Both the position numbers and the translations under genes were made by a program. This document shows positions 26,682 through 36,418 of a stretch of DNA of 64,000 nt, piece by piece (the first letter of the stretch is position 1; each line of letters opens with the position of its first letter). The notes beneath the pieces were generated by a model, which was not told where the DNA came from, searched no databases, and saw only the letters and a list, made by a program, of their open reading frames with translations. Origin of the DNA: Francisella sp. SYW-9 (lineage in GTDB: Bacteria > Pseudomonadota > Gammaproteobacteria > Francisellales > Francisellaceae); NCBI RefSeq assembly GCF_008711465.1, contig NZ_VXKQ01000005.1, positions 62,001-126,000 of the forward strand, in the 5' to 3' direction.

Positions 26682-26731
26682 TGAACTATTAATATTAATA
26701 ATAATATTATATTCTAATTTTCAAAACTTAA

Positions 26732-27436
26732 GTGAAACACTTAAATCCTCTACTTATCAAAAGATTATCTCTTATAGTATTTTTTAGTCTAGGAATATTT
26801 ATATTCTTTATTTTAGATGGATTTAAATATTTTAATTTAAATGAATTGCAGTTAGCTTATAATAGAGCAAACTTATATGTTAATGAGCATATTATAATAT
26901 CGTCTTTTATATATGCTTTAATATATATACTTACAGTTTTTTTCTCAGTTCCTATAAAGCCATTTTTAAAGATATTAGCTGGGTTATTATTTGGATTATA
27001 TCTAGGGTTTATAATCTCTTTATTGTCAGCTACAGCAGGAGCTATGCTAACATTCCTGATTATAAAATACTCTTGGGGTGAAAGCTCGGGTAATTCGAAA
27101 ATAAAGGTTGTTTCAAAGTTTACATCTTTGGTAATTAAGCATCCTGTTTTAGTTTTATTTGTTGCTAGATTGATGCCTATGCCTTTTTTTATACCTAATG
27201 TATTAGCTGCTATTTTAAAAGTAAAAAATCGTATTTTCTTTTTTACAACTTTATTAGGGATAATTCCTTTTACATTTATATATGTTTGGTTTGGAGTGCA
27301 TTTTAAAGATGCTATAGAAACGAATGCTTCTAATAGTTTTGTCGATTATAAATTTGTACTTGCTTTGAGTGTATTATGCCTAATGTCTTTAATACCTTTT
27401 ATATTTAAGGCTTACTATAAAAAGGTGAAAAAATAG
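26732..27436 (+). CDS. VTT-domain (TVP38/TMEM64-like, DedA superfamily) membrane protein
   Basis: A 234-residue inner-membrane protein. Five to six hydrophobic segments surround the VTT core: KILAGLLFGLYLGFIISLLSATAGAMLTF at about 77-105 and FVARLMPMPFFIPNVLAAILKV at about 141-162, where the R-x-x-P-x-P-F-x-x-x-N pattern corresponds to the re-entrant loop motif. Members scramble or flip lipids such as undecaprenyl phosphate or phospholipids; a specific role here is inference. The start is GTG at 26732, lying inside a perfect 7-base inverted repeat (TTAAGTG, AAA loop, CACTTAA at 26728-26744), which could hide the start codon. The gene is 50 bases after rplT and convergent with the next gene. 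Confidence 0.82.
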   Translation: MKHLNPLLIKRLSLIVFFSLGIFIFFILDGFKYFNLNELQLAYNRANLYVNEHIIISSFIYALIYILTVFFSVPIKPFLKILAGLLFGLYLGFIISLLSATAGAMLTFLIIKYSWGESSGNSKIKVVSKFTSLVIKHPVLVLFVARLMPMPFFIPNVLAAILKVKNRIFFFTTLLGIIPFTFIYVWFGVHFKDAIETNASNSFVDYKFVLALSVLCLMSLIPFIFKAYYKKVKK

Positions 27437-27443
27437 CAAATAT

Positions 27444-28247
27444 CTAAGCGTACTTTGTTAGCCCATTTATCTTATAGACTTTTAGTTTAACATAGCGTAA
27501 TAAGGATCTGTCTTGGATATGTAGTACTTCTTTAGCGTTTTTGGGTTGTACTTTTTCAATATCAATAATTGATCTATTTAGCATTAGTCCATGAGTGTGA
27601 GTTAAAAGTTTATTTTTACTAGCAAAAGGGTTGTTATATAAAACCGAAGATAGCTCTTTATTGACCTTTGTTAGTTTTTTGTCATGAAAGTTACTAACAA
27701 CACCCATGATGGCAAAATTAACATCACTGTCTTTATATTCTTTTTCATCATAGTAATTATTAGAGTTATTAAATATATTTTCTCGATTTATTGGAGCCTT
27801 TGTTATTGCCTCAGCATTTACTGTTGAAAATTGCGCACAGCCAACTACTGCAAAAGGAGATTTTAATTGTTGATATATCTGTTTGTATATATCAGCTAAA
27901 GAGTATTCTTGATCAAAGGAAAAATATTTAACATAGTAGTTAACGGGAGTATTTTTGGGGATAAGAAAAATACCTGTAGTAACAAATTCAGGTCCCCACA
28001 TTAAGGGATCGCGTTCTGTACGACTTATATCTGTTCGCGAGGAGTAGATCATATTATTAAGCAAAATACATTCGCCTAAGTTATAAACACTTTGTGGCGA
28101 ACCAAGCTCAAAACCATAATCAAAATTACTAGCAAGAAAGCGCTTATTTTTAAGTTCTTCTGGAACAACACCTTGAATGACATTATCAACATGGCCGATA
28201 TATGCTAGTGTTTCGGTATTATCATTTTGCTTTTCAAAGAAAATCAT
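27444..28247 (-). CDS. divergent acetolactate decarboxylase-like protein
   Basis: A 267-residue protein that I assign as a distant acetolactate decarboxylase (BudA/ALDC), mainly on context and partial pattern. Its start lies two bases after the stop of an acetolactate synthase gene. The N-terminal stretch YGFELGS...NLGECILLNNMIYS parallels the family segment around LGTFNxLDGExIxLDGxFYQ, and PFAVVGCAQFSTVNAEAITK parallels the strand pair before the metal site. Two possible metal ligands are His217 and His219 (LTHTHG), comparable to the family HxH. It would convert 2-acetolactate to acetoin, avoiding acid build-up. The overall likeness is weak and the third metal histidine was not identified, so a changed activity is possible. 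Confidence 0.55.
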   Translation of the reverse strand: MIFFEKQNDNTETLAYIGHVDNVIQGVVPEELKNKRFLASNFDYGFELGSPQSVYNLGECILLNNMIYSSRTDISRTERDPLMWGPEFVTTGIFLIPKNTPVNYYVKYFSFDQEYSLADIYKQIYQQLKSPFAVVGCAQFSTVNAEAITKAPINRENIFNNSNNYYDEKEYKDSDVNFAIMGVVSNFHDKKLTKVNKELSSVLYNNPFASKNKLLTHTHGLMLNRSIIDIEKVQPKNAKEVLHIQDRSLLRYVKLKVYKINGLTKYA

Positions 28248-28249
28248 AA

Positions 28250-29896
28250 TTAGTTACCTAAATTTGCCTCATGTGCTTTTGTAAATAGATCAATATTATC
28301 AGAATAATCTATTTCTATATCTATTACAGTAGGTTTGTTAGAATTTAAGTAATTATTATATACTTCTGTAATATCTTCTGGTCGTTTTATTTGATCTCCA
28401 TTAGCACCAAAAGCGGTTGCAAACTTTGGTATATCAATTTTCCCAAGCTCGACAGAAGCTTCTCTCTTATATTTCATTTCTTGCTGTTCTTTTACCATAT
28501 CATAACTACCATCTCTCCAGACAAAGTGGATTATATTGATATTTTCTCGAACTGCAGTTTCTAGCTCCATTGCTGAAAATAAGAAGCCACCATCACCAGA
28601 AATGCTTATTACTTTTTTATTAGGGTTTGATAGCTTCACAGCCATTGCCCAAGGTAGGCCAACACCTAAGGTTTGTTGTCCATTACTAAACAACAATTGA
28701 TGAGGCTTATGAGATATTAGATATCTAGCTAACCACATATATACAGATCCTACATCACAGCAGATAATCGTATCATCATCTATAATCTTATTAAGTTCAT
28801 AAATAAACCTAAGAGGATGTATGGTGTTATTTTTACCTATTTTATTTCTACCTTCTCTAATTTTATCAAATAATTCATCTTGAAGATTCTTATATGAGTG
28901 AATGCTAATATCTGTTATACGATTTGATAAGTGTTCAATATTCTCTTTTATATTACCAAGCAGCTCACATTCAGGTTGATATGTCGTATGTATATTTGCA
29001 GGATGGTAGTTTATATGAATTATTTTTTTAGATGAGTCTACGTTCCAGATCTCAGGATCGTACTCGCATAGATTGAATCCTACAGTTATTACTAAATCAG
29101 ATTTTTGCAGAAGTTTATCACCAGGTTGATTTTTAAATAAGCCAACTCTACCATAAAAACAAAATAAAAGATTTTTAGGGATAACTCCAGCTCCTTGATA
29201 TGTTGATATTGCTGGAATTTGATATTTACGTATAAGCTTAATAATAGCTTCTGTATTTTCAGGTCTCGATGCTTCTTGTCCTAAGAGTAAAATTGGTCTT
29301 TTAGCATCAGCAATATGTTGACAAGCTTTTATAACTTCTTCTTTATTTGCATGTCCATAATTAATATTTAGTAGATTAGAACATGGTATAGCTTGAGTTT
29401 GATTAGAAAGTATATCTTGAGGAAGGCTTATAAAGCATGATCCTGCTTGAGGAGATTTTGAAAGTCTAAAGGCATTTGCTATAGTTTCAGGAATAATATC
29501 AGCAGTTGTTACTTCAATAGATGATTTTGTAACAGTATCAAGTAGCTTTGCATTATCAGTATTTTGATGGGTTTCTCTAAACTTCATATTTAATGGGACA
29601 TTACCTCCTAGAGCAACAACAGGATCTCCTTCTGTAGTTGCTGTTAGAAGTCCTGTAGCTAAGTTTGCTACACCTGGACCTGAAGTAACTAATACAACTC
29701 CTGGTTTGCCAGTAACTCTACCATATGCAGCAGCCATAAAAGCAGCATTTTGCTCATGTCTACACAAAATAACTTTAATATTTGAATCTACTAAAGCATC
29801 AAAAACGGCATCGATTTTTGCACCAGGTATACCAAAGATATATTCGACTTTTTGACTCTCTAGACATTTAACTACAAGTTGAGAACCTGATAACAT
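28250..29896 (-). CDS. alsS: catabolic acetolactate synthase
   Basis: A 548-residue ThDP-dependent enzyme of the AlsS/BudB type, which condenses two pyruvates into 2-acetolactate. EYIFGIPGAKIDAVFDAL, CRHEQNAAFMAAAYGR and LVTSGPGVANLATGLLTATTEGDPVVAL are very close to AlsS rather than to biosynthetic IlvB. The ThDP motif is ISGDGGFLFSAMELETAVREN (GDG...E). There is no regulatory small subunit nearby and no FAD-specific insertion is required for this type. It is followed immediately by the decarboxylase-like gene, forming an acetoin-type pyruvate overflow unit. TTTATAAATTTAGGAGAAACC-like purines precede the start, giving a good AGGAG site. It diverges from the threonine aldolase gene. Confidence 0.93.
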   Translation of the reverse strand: MLSGSQLVVKCLESQKVEYIFGIPGAKIDAVFDALVDSNIKVILCRHEQNAAFMAAAYGRVTGKPGVVLVTSGPGVANLATGLLTATTEGDPVVALGGNVPLNMKFRETHQNTDNAKLLDTVTKSSIEVTTADIIPETIANAFRLSKSPQAGSCFISLPQDILSNQTQAIPCSNLLNINYGHANKEEVIKACQHIADAKRPILLLGQEASRPENTEAIIKLIRKYQIPAISTYQGAGVIPKNLLFCFYGRVGLFKNQPGDKLLQKSDLVITVGFNLCEYDPEIWNVDSSKKIIHINYHPANIHTTYQPECELLGNIKENIEHLSNRITDISIHSYKNLQDELFDKIREGRNKIGKNNTIHPLRFIYELNKIIDDDTIICCDVGSVYMWLARYLISHKPHQLLFSNGQQTLGVGLPWAMAVKLSNPNKKVISISGDGGFLFSAMELETAVRENINIIHFVWRDGSYDMVKEQQEMKYKREASVELGKIDIPKFATAFGANGDQIKRPEDITEVYNNYLNSNKPTVIDIEIDYSDNIDLFTKAHEANLGN

Positions 29897-30014
29897 AATG
29901 GTTTCTCCTAAATTTATAAAAATAATAGATTAATACATAATAAGATAGCTTAAAATAGCGGTATATACCATATACTATAAGCGAGTTTGTTTTAAAAGTT
30001 GAAAGGAATTTTTT

Positions 30015-31049
30015 ATGTTAAAGTATAGTTTTATGGATGATTATAGTGAAGGATGCCATCCTAACATTCTTAGAGTGTTAAATGATACCAATTTTATTCA
30101 GCAGGTAGCTTATGGTAATGATGAGTATTCTTATCAGGCAAAAAAACTTATTACTAAATATTTTAATAAAAATGATGTTGATATACATTTTGTTGCAGGA
30201 GGTACGCTTGCTAATTTAATTTGTATTTCTAGTATTTTAAAACCATATGAGGCAATAATTTCTGCAAGTAGTGGGCATATCGCTTTGCGAGAGGCAGGAG
30301 CAATTGAAGCAACAGGACATAAAATAATTTCTGTTAGTTCAGCAAATGGAAAGTTAACCTCAAACGATATTAAAGAGGTGCTTAAAAATAACTCCCATGC
30401 TCCACATATGGCAAAACCGAAATTAGTATATATATCGAATTCAACAGAGCTTGGAACTATATATACAAAAGCTGAACTGCAAGAATTATCAAAAATATGT
30501 AAAGAAAATGACTTATTATTATTCGTTGATGGAGCAAGGTTAGGCGCTGCTCTGACAGCTAATAAAAGTGATTTAAATTTAGCAGATATTGTAGAGCTTG
30601 TAGATATATTTTGGATAGGAGGAACTAAAACAGGTATTTTATTTGGTGAGGCTATAGTTATTCCAAATAAAAAGCTAGCTTATGAGTTTGATTTTAATAT
30701 TAAACAACGCGGAGCTTTATTAGCTAAAGGTAGGGTGTTAGGACTTCAGTTTAGAGAATTATTTTCTAATAATCTTTTCTTTGAACTAGCTAGTCATGCC
30801 AATAAAATGGCAGAAAAGCTTTCGCAAGGAATAATTGAGGCTGGTTTCAGATTATTGCAACCTACACAGAGTAATCAGATTTTTGCTATTTTGCCAAATA
30901 CTCTAATTAAGTCTCTTCAAGAAAAGTTTATATTTTTTGTTATGGATGAAATCGATGAGCAAAACTCAATGGTACGATTAGTTACTTCTTGGGCTACAAT
31001 AGAAGAGAAAGTAGATAGTTTCATAAAAGAAGTAGCTAAAGCCAAATAA
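30015..31049 (+). CDS. ltaE: low-specificity L-threonine aldolase
   Basis: A 344-residue fold-type I PLP enzyme of the beta-eliminating lyase group. The PLP lysine is Lys205 in WIGGTKTGILFGEA and the cofactor-binding Asp172 lies in LFVDGARLGAAL; NDEYSYQAKKL near the start and TLANLIC match threonine aldolases. It splits L-threonine or L-allo-threonine into glycine and acetaldehyde (or the reverse). An AAAGGAA site is 7 bases before ATG 30015. The pirin gene follows after 13 bases, probably in the same transcript. The upstream divergent region with alsS is 118 bases and contains a short palindrome GGTATATACC near 29960. Confidence 0.9.
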   Translation: MLKYSFMDDYSEGCHPNILRVLNDTNFIQQVAYGNDEYSYQAKKLITKYFNKNDVDIHFVAGGTLANLICISSILKPYEAIISASSGHIALREAGAIEATGHKIISVSSANGKLTSNDIKEVLKNNSHAPHMAKPKLVYISNSTELGTIYTKAELQELSKICKENDLLLFVDGARLGAALTANKSDLNLADIVELVDIFWIGGTKTGILFGEAIVIPNKKLAYEFDFNIKQRGALLAKGRVLGLQFRELFSNNLFFELASHANKMAEKLSQGIIEAGFRLLQPTQSNQIFAILPNTLIKSLQEKFIFFVMDEIDEQNSMVRLVTSWATIEEKVDSFIKEVAKAK

Positions 31050-31062
31050 TGAGGAAGTCTAT

Positions 31063-31932
31063 ATGAAAATTAAACATATAATTAATGCAAAGACTAATAA
31101 TATCGGTAGTTTGGAAGTTAGGCGACTTTTACCGACAGCAAAACAAAGAATGGTTGGACCATGGATATTTTTTGATCATTTTGGACCTGTAGAGTTACTT
31201 GCTGGTGATTGTATGGATGTTAAACCGCATCCTCATATTAGTTTAGTAACAGTTACGTATTTATTTAAAGGTGAGATTTATCATAGAGACTCTATAGGAA
31301 ATGCACAGTTGATATCTCCAGGTGAGATAAACATTATGGTTGCTGGTAAGGGGATAACACACTCTGAACGTGAAAGAAATGAAGTAAAGTTAAAAAATCG
31401 TACTCTTCATGGTATACAGCTTTGGTATGCTTTACCTGAGCCTTATGAAGAGATTGAACCTGATTTTTATCATTATTCAAGTGAGCAATTACCCAGATTT
31501 ACTATTAATAATGTAAGCTTTAAGCTTTTAATTGGCGGTGCTTATGGATATGAGTCTCCAGTTAAAACATATAGTCGAACTTTATATATTAAGATTAGTA
31601 TTCCTCAGGCTAGCTCTATTGCACTACCAATTGAAGAAGAGCTAGCTATTTATGTAGTTAAAGGAAAGGTTGAATATGATAAAAATACAATAGAAAGCCA
31701 CACAATGCTTATTATGGATACTCAAGGAATGTCAAGATTGACAGCATTATTGGACTCACAGATAGTTATAATTGGTGGAGATAAACTTTCGTATAGATTT
31801 ATAGAGTGGAATTTTGTTTCAAGCAATAGAAAAAGAATTGATAAAGCAAAAGCTGATTGGTTAAACGGTAAATTTAAAAAGGTATATGGTGATGAGGAAG
31901 AGTTTATTCCTCTACCCAAGTTGAAAGACTAA
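31063..31932 (+). CDS. pirin family protein
   Basis: A 289-residue bicupin of the pirin family. The metal site is complete: His56 and His58 in [15 protein letters not shown], and His100 and Glu102 in [36 protein letters not shown] is the conserved strand set. Pirins bind iron; some bacterial members oxidise quercetin, others act as redox-linked regulators of pyruvate metabolism, so no firm role can be set. It lies 13 bases after ltaE with a GAGGAAG ribosome site. Its stop overlaps the convergent rpiA by 4 bases. Confidence 0.92.
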   Translation: MKIKHIINAKTNNIGSLEVRRLLPTAKQRMVGPWIFFDHFGPVELLAGDCMDVKPHPHISLVTVTYLFKGEIYHRDSIGNAQLISPGEINIMVAGKGITHSERERNEVKLKNRTLHGIQLWYALPEPYEEIEPDFYHYSSEQLPRFTINNVSFKLLIGGAYGYESPVKTYSRTLYIKISIPQASSIALPIEEELAIYVVKGKVEYDKNTIESHTMLIMDTQGMSRLTALLDSQIVIIGGDKLSYRFIEWNFVSSNRKRIDKAKADWLNGKFKKVYGDEEEFIPLPKLKD

Positions 31933-32603
31933 AAGCTTTCAATCTCTCCACTTTTCTTAGCCATAATAACAGTATCCGCAGGTTTAAGAGCAAAGATACC
32001 GTTAGTCACAACGCCGGTTATTTGGTTTAATTGACTTTCAAGTTTTAAAGGATTATCAATTTTTAGATTATAGACATCTAGGATAACATTGCCATTATCC
32101 GTAACAGTTTGCTCTCTATATACAGGTTGACCACCTAGTTTAACTATTTCTCTAGCAACATAGCTTCTAGCCATAGGTATAACCTCAACTGGAAGAGGAA
32201 ACTCACCTAGAGTATTTACTTTTTTAGACTCATCGATAATGCAAATGAATTTTTTTGCTGCAGCAACACATATTTTTTCACGTGTAAGAGCAGCCCCTCC
32301 ACCTTTGATAAGTTCCTTATGATTATTGCATTCATCAGCACCATCAATATATAAGTCAATCTCTCCAGCATAGTTAAGATCAACTACTTCAAAGCCTAAT
32401 TCTTTAAGCTTTTTTGTTGAGTCTTCAGAGCTTGATACAACTGTTTTTATTTTATCTTTATAATTGACTAGTTCCTGTATAAGAAAACCGACTGTACTGC
32501 CTGTACCAACACCTAAAGTGATTTCTGATTTTATATATTTTGCAGCTTCAATAGCAGCAGCTTTTTTTAATTCGTCTTGATTACTTTTTTTATTAAAAAA
32601 CAT
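31929..32603 (-). CDS. rpiA: ribose-5-phosphate isomerase A
   Basis: A 224-residue enzyme (E. coli: 219) interconverting ribose 5-phosphate and ribulose 5-phosphate. [13 protein letters not shown] at about 36-48 is the phosphate-binding loop, [26 protein letters not shown] at about 86-111 holds the catalytic aspartates, Glu and Lys, and [23 protein letters not shown] follows. All active-site motifs are intact. The N-terminus [16 protein letters not shown] is slightly longer than usual. It is read away from the NSS-like gene, one base separates them, and it is likely in the same transcript. Confidence 0.96.
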   Translation of the reverse strand: MFFNKKSNQDELKKAAAIEAAKYIKSEITLGVGTGSTVGFLIQELVNYKDKIKTVVSSSEDSTKKLKELGFEVVDLNYAGEIDLYIDGADECNNHKELIKGGGAALTREKICVAAAKKFICIIDESKKVNTLGEFPLPVEVIPMARSYVAREIVKLGGQPVYREQTVTDNGNVILDVYNLKIDNPLKLESQLNQITGVVTNGIFALKPADTVIMAKKSGEIESF

Positions 32604-32604
32604 T

Positions 32605-33975
32605 TTAAAATTTTCTCTGATTAAATTTGTTACTGAAAATACTTCCTTTTACAATATAGATAATTATACATGCAATAGCAGCTATAAACTGCCACATTAT
32701 AGACATTGGTAAAAAGATATATCCAATAGTTACAAATATACAAATGAAAGGAATAACTATACGTAACATTATATTAAATAATGGTGAGAGTTTTGTATTT
32801 GTATGTTTTAAGATTTCATAACTTAATTTTTGAGCATCATATATCCATCCAATAACAAAAACATCAAATAAAAATAGAAAGATTATCAGAAGATGGAAGC
32901 CAAACATATCTGAAAAGTCTATATACGCTATTCCAGTTTCGATAAGTCCAATAGTCATTATTAGAGGTATTATTAGAAAAAGAAGTTTTGTATATATGTT
33001 ATCACCTAATCTGTAAATATATTTTAAAGCAGCAATAAACACAACAAGGTTTAGAGTTGTAAATACAACTTCAAGTAGTAAATAGAATGTTGGTGAATTT
33101 GCTTTAACAATCTGGAATACTAATTCTATAGGCATTGTTTCATTTGGTTGAAAGTAGGTTCTATAGTTACCTAGCATTGAGTATATTGTTATACATATGA
33201 TTAGTGAGAAAATAATATTATAAAAAGCACTCTTAAAAGCAGCAACTTTGAGTTTTTTATAGTCACTATCAACAATATTTATTATATTTTTATAAAAAGC
33301 TATAGATATAAAATTACTTAAAATAGCATAGACTAACGCAAGAGCAAGCATATTGCGAAGCTGTTCAGTATTTTGATAGTTTAGTTCAAATAAGAAATCA
33401 TAAATCCCATTTATGCTTTGTGGTAAATATATTACCATTAGCATAAGAATTATGACCAAATATAAAGATATATGAGCAGCTGTTTTAAGTAGGTTATTAA
33501 GGTTTATTTTTTCAAAGTTAGTAAGAATAAATAATATAAAGATAATAATAAATACAGCCGCTAATGATGAGTATAATGGTAAATCTGTATTAAATTTTAA
33601 ACTAGCGTCACTAAGTCTATCAATAGCTGGGATATTGTCAAAAAAATCTAGAACGTATGTTGCCATATTAAACATTACTAGTGAAACTAGAATTACCATA
33701 GCTCCAGCAAGCAGTATGCTTATTGGTTTAAGTTTAGATGTTCCAGTAATATGAGCAATTAATTTGCTATGTGAAGTCAGTTGTGGGACACTTTTTTGTA
33801 AGTATATTGCAACTAAGTTCATTGGATAGCAAAGTAGTATTAAAAAAGCCACATAAGCATAAAAAAATTCAAGCCCATTATATTTAAATACATTTGTAAA
33901 AAAGCTAAAGCTGAAGCAGGTGGCAGTTGAAACAAGACCTATAACTAAAGGAGTAGATGTTTGCTTAATATTCAT
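32605..33975 (-). CDS. NSS-like sodium-coupled amino acid transporter
   Basis: A 456-residue polytopic protein with about eleven to twelve hydrophobic helices. The first helix, [46 protein letters not shown], follows the layout of neurotransmitter:sodium symporters (the GLVATAxGxGNxWRFPYxxxxNGG...PLxxxE pattern) but lacks several sodium-site and gating residues of that motif, notably the W-R-F-P. It could therefore be a divergent NSS member or an APC-fold relative. Substrate, and even sodium coupling, are inference. It is transcribed between a lipoprotein gene upstream (16 bases) and rpiA downstream, with a TTAGGAAAA ribosome site. Confidence 0.6.
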   Translation of the reverse strand: MNIKQTSTPLVIGLVSTATCFSFSFFTNVFKYNGLEFFYAYVAFLILLCYPMNLVAIYLQKSVPQLTSHSKLIAHITGTSKLKPISILLAGAMVILVSLVMFNMATYVLDFFDNIPAIDRLSDASLKFNTDLPLYSSLAAVFIIIFILFILTNFEKINLNNLLKTAAHISLYLVIILMLMVIYLPQSINGIYDFLFELNYQNTEQLRNMLALALVYAILSNFISIAFYKNIINIVDSDYKKLKVAAFKSAFYNIIFSLIICITIYSMLGNYRTYFQPNETMPIELVFQIVKANSPTFYLLLEVVFTTLNLVVFIAALKYIYRLGDNIYTKLLFLIIPLIMTIGLIETGIAYIDFSDMFGFHLLIIFLFLFDVFVIGWIYDAQKLSYEILKHTNTKLSPLFNIMLRIVIPFICIFVTIGYIFLPMSIMWQFIAAIACIIIYIVKGSIFSNKFNQRKF

Positions 33976-33990
33976 TTATTTTCCTAATTT

Positions 33991-34386
33991 TTAGTTTATT
34001 GCGCAATAGTTTCCACGAAAAGTGATATTTTTAATAATTTTTGTATCTTTATTTACAGATACCCATGTTGTGCACATTAGTGCTCCAAATTGAACAAAAC
34101 GAGGGTCTCTATTTGCCATAATTAAGCTATTCATAGGATTACCAGCTTGTTGTATTGATCCAGCATTTATAGCTTTTCTAATATATACATAGGTCTCAAT
34201 ATCAGGATTTGGAACAATTTGAATTACATTTTGAGGATATCCAAATTCCTTTATATATCCATTAACGCTTTTTCCAATCCATGCCTTTTGTTGATCTATA
34301 TATTTTTGTCTAGTAGCACATGAAAATAAAGTAGCTATTAAACAAGTAAGAAAAATTATTCTAAAAAGCTTTTTTGTCATAGCCAC
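33991..34386 (-). CDS. small lipoprotein of unknown function
   Basis: A 131-residue predicted lipoprotein. The type II signal has KK at positions 5-6, a hydrophobic core and lipobox LFSC with Cys23 (ATLFSCATRQK). The mature protein begins with a region resembling SmpA/BamE-like small lipoproteins (WIGKSVNGYIKEFGYPQNVIQIVPN), where a helix and a strand are followed by a YVYIR strand; this likeness is suggestive only. Two further cysteines (MCTTW and NYCAIN) could form a disulfide. It lies 2 bases after mnmG and ahead of the NSS-like gene, so it is read from the same transcript. The function is unknown. Confidence 0.8.
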   Translation of the reverse strand: MAMTKKLFRIIFLTCLIATLFSCATRQKYIDQQKAWIGKSVNGYIKEFGYPQNVIQIVPNPDIETYVYIRKAINAGSIQQAGNPMNSLIMANRDPRFVQFGALMCTTWVSVNKDTKIIKNITFRGNYCAIN

Positions 34387-34388
34387 TC

Positions 34389-36278
34389 CTATTTTATAAA
34401 TCCTGTTTTTTTCATGTAAATAGTTAGTAGAGATATGGCAGCTGGTGTGATTCCTGGAATTCTTGATGCTTCACCTAATGTAGTAGGTTTTTGCTCTGTA
34501 AGTTTTTGTAAAACCTCATTTGATAATCCATTAACTTGAGAATAATCAAAATCTAAAGGTATTGGTTTTTGTTCAAAAACAGATAGCTTTGCTATATCTT
34601 TACTTTGACGTTCTATATATCCAGAGTATTTTGCTGAAATCTCTATTTGTTCTATTACGGCTTCATTATTTAAGTCTAGGCTTAGTTCAGGTATTTGCTG
34701 TAGTTTTTTATAATCTAACTCAGGGCGCTTTAATAAATCAAAAAGTGTGCTTTCTCGAGTCATTTTTTTATCTAAAAACTTTTCTAAATCACGAGCTTTT
34801 TGTGTTTGAGGTCCTATCCAAGTGTTTTTCATCATTTTAATATTTTCATTGATAGCATTTTTCTTATCAAGGAAATACTTTTCATCATATGAATTTAAAA
34901 GACCAAGCTTGCAAGCAGCATCTGATAAACGTAAATCAGCATTATCTTCACGTAGAATGAGTCTATATTCTGCACGAGAAGTAAACATTCTATATGGTTC
35001 TTTTGTTCCTTTAGTAATAAGATCATCGATAAGAACACCAATATAGCTATTTGCTCGAGTTGGATACCATGATTTATCACTATCAAGGCTTATGGCAGCA
35101 TTAATACCAGCGACAAGACCTTGAGCTCCAGCTTCTTCGTAACCTGTAGTGCCGTTTATTTGACCTGCAAAATATAAATTTTTAATGTATTTAGTTTCTA
35201 AAGTTGGTTTTAAATCTCTTGGATCAAAAAAATCATATTCAATTGCATATCCAGGGCGCATAATAAAAGCATTTTCAAAGCCTTTTATTGAACGGATATA
35301 TTCGCATTGAACTTCAAAAGGAAGACTTGTTGATAATCCATTTGGATATAGTTCTATACTGTTTAATCCTTCTGGCTCAACAAAGACTTGATGTCTATCC
35401 TTATCTGCAAATCTAACGACTTTATCCTCGATAGAAGGACAATAACGAGGCCCAATTCCTTCAATTAAGCCGCTATACATAGCAGATTTATCAAGGTTAC
35501 TAGTTATGATTTCATGTGTCTTAGGGTTTGTATAAGTAATATGGCAAGGAACTTGCTCAGGATGATTTATTTTTCCTTTTGAGAAAAATGAAAAATAAGG
35601 TGCTGGGATATCCCCAGGTTGGGCATCCATAACACTAAAATCAACAGATCTTCTATCTATGCGTGGAGGAGTACCAGTTTTAAGCCTATCAACTCTAAAA
35701 GGGAGTACTCTTAAACGTTTTGCTAAAGCATTTGAAGGCTGATCGCCTGCACGTCCACCAGAGTTAGATATTTTACCAATATGTATTTTACCACCAAGAA
35801 ATGTACCTACAGTTAGAATTACCTTTTTAGCTTTAAATGTGATTCCTGTTTTTGTTATAGCGCCTGTGACAACGTTATTTTCAACAACAAGATCATCAAC
35901 AGAATCTTGAAAGATTTCTAGGTTATCTTGATTGTTTATTAAGGTATTTATTGCTTTTTTATACAAAACTCTATCAGCTTGAGCTCGAGTTGCTCTAACA
36001 GCAGGGCCTTTACGCGAGTTAAGGATTCTAAATTGGATGCCAGCCATATCAATAGCTTTGGCCATGATACCGCCCATAGCATCTATTTCTTTAACTAAGT
36101 GGCCTTTGCCAATGCCACCAATAGCAGGGTTGCATGACATTTGACCAATTGTATCAATGTTGTGAGTTAATAAGAGTGTTTTAGCACCTACTCTAGCTGA
36201 TGCAGCAGCTGCCTCAACTCCTGCGTGGCCACCGCCAACAACTATAACATCGTAAGTATTACTATAAATCATAATCAA
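34389..36278 (-). CDS. mnmG: tRNA uridine-5-carboxymethylaminomethyl modification enzyme MnmG
   Basis: A 629-residue FAD-dependent protein, the same length as E. coli MnmG/GidA. With MnmE it installs the cmnm5 group at wobble uridine 34 of certain tRNAs. [22 protein letters not shown] at about 10-31 is the FAD-binding loop, [24 protein letters not shown] the second conserved block, and [17 protein letters not shown] the C-terminal hallmark. Two start codons are close (ATG 36278 and the ATG two codons on). A TATACT hexamer sits only six bases before the first, so the transcript may be nearly leaderless. It heads an mnmG-lipoprotein-NSS-rpiA run on the minus strand. Confidence 0.96.
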   Translation of the reverse strand: MIMIYSNTYDVIVVGGGHAGVEAAAASARVGAKTLLLTHNIDTIGQMSCNPAIGGIGKGHLVKEIDAMGGIMAKAIDMAGIQFRILNSRKGPAVRATRAQADRVLYKKAINTLINNQDNLEIFQDSVDDLVVENNVVTGAITKTGITFKAKKVILTVGTFLGGKIHIGKISNSGGRAGDQPSNALAKRLRVLPFRVDRLKTGTPPRIDRRSVDFSVMDAQPGDIPAPYFSFFSKGKINHPEQVPCHITYTNPKTHEIITSNLDKSAMYSGLIEGIGPRYCPSIEDKVVRFADKDRHQVFVEPEGLNSIELYPNGLSTSLPFEVQCEYIRSIKGFENAFIMRPGYAIEYDFFDPRDLKPTLETKYIKNLYFAGQINGTTGYEEAGAQGLVAGINAAISLDSDKSWYPTRANSYIGVLIDDLITKGTKEPYRMFTSRAEYRLILREDNADLRLSDAACKLGLLNSYDEKYFLDKKNAINENIKMMKNTWIGPQTQKARDLEKFLDKKMTRESTLFDLLKRPELDYKKLQQIPELSLDLNNEAVIEQIEISAKYSGYIERQSKDIAKLSVFEQKPIPLDFDYSQVNGLSNEVLQKLTEQKPTTLGEASRIPGITPAAISLLTIYMKKTGFIK

Positions 36279-36418
36279 GTATAAGCAATTTTATATTATT
36301 TTTATCAATTAGATTCTACTACATTTTGTTATAAAAATAACTACCCTAATGATATTAATTATCCAACTTTTGCAATATAATTTGGAATATGTTTATAGTT
36401 TTTTGAAGTAGATCTATA

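Noticed and set aside
26690-26715. A/T-only inverted repeat after rplT as a terminator
   Set aside because: The stem contains no G-C pairs and no T run follows, so stability would be too low for intrinsic termination.
29960-29970. Palindrome GGTATATACC in the alsS/ltaE divergent gap as an operator
   Set aside because: It is only ten bases, mostly A/T, with no linked regulator gene; chance occurrence is likely in this DNA.
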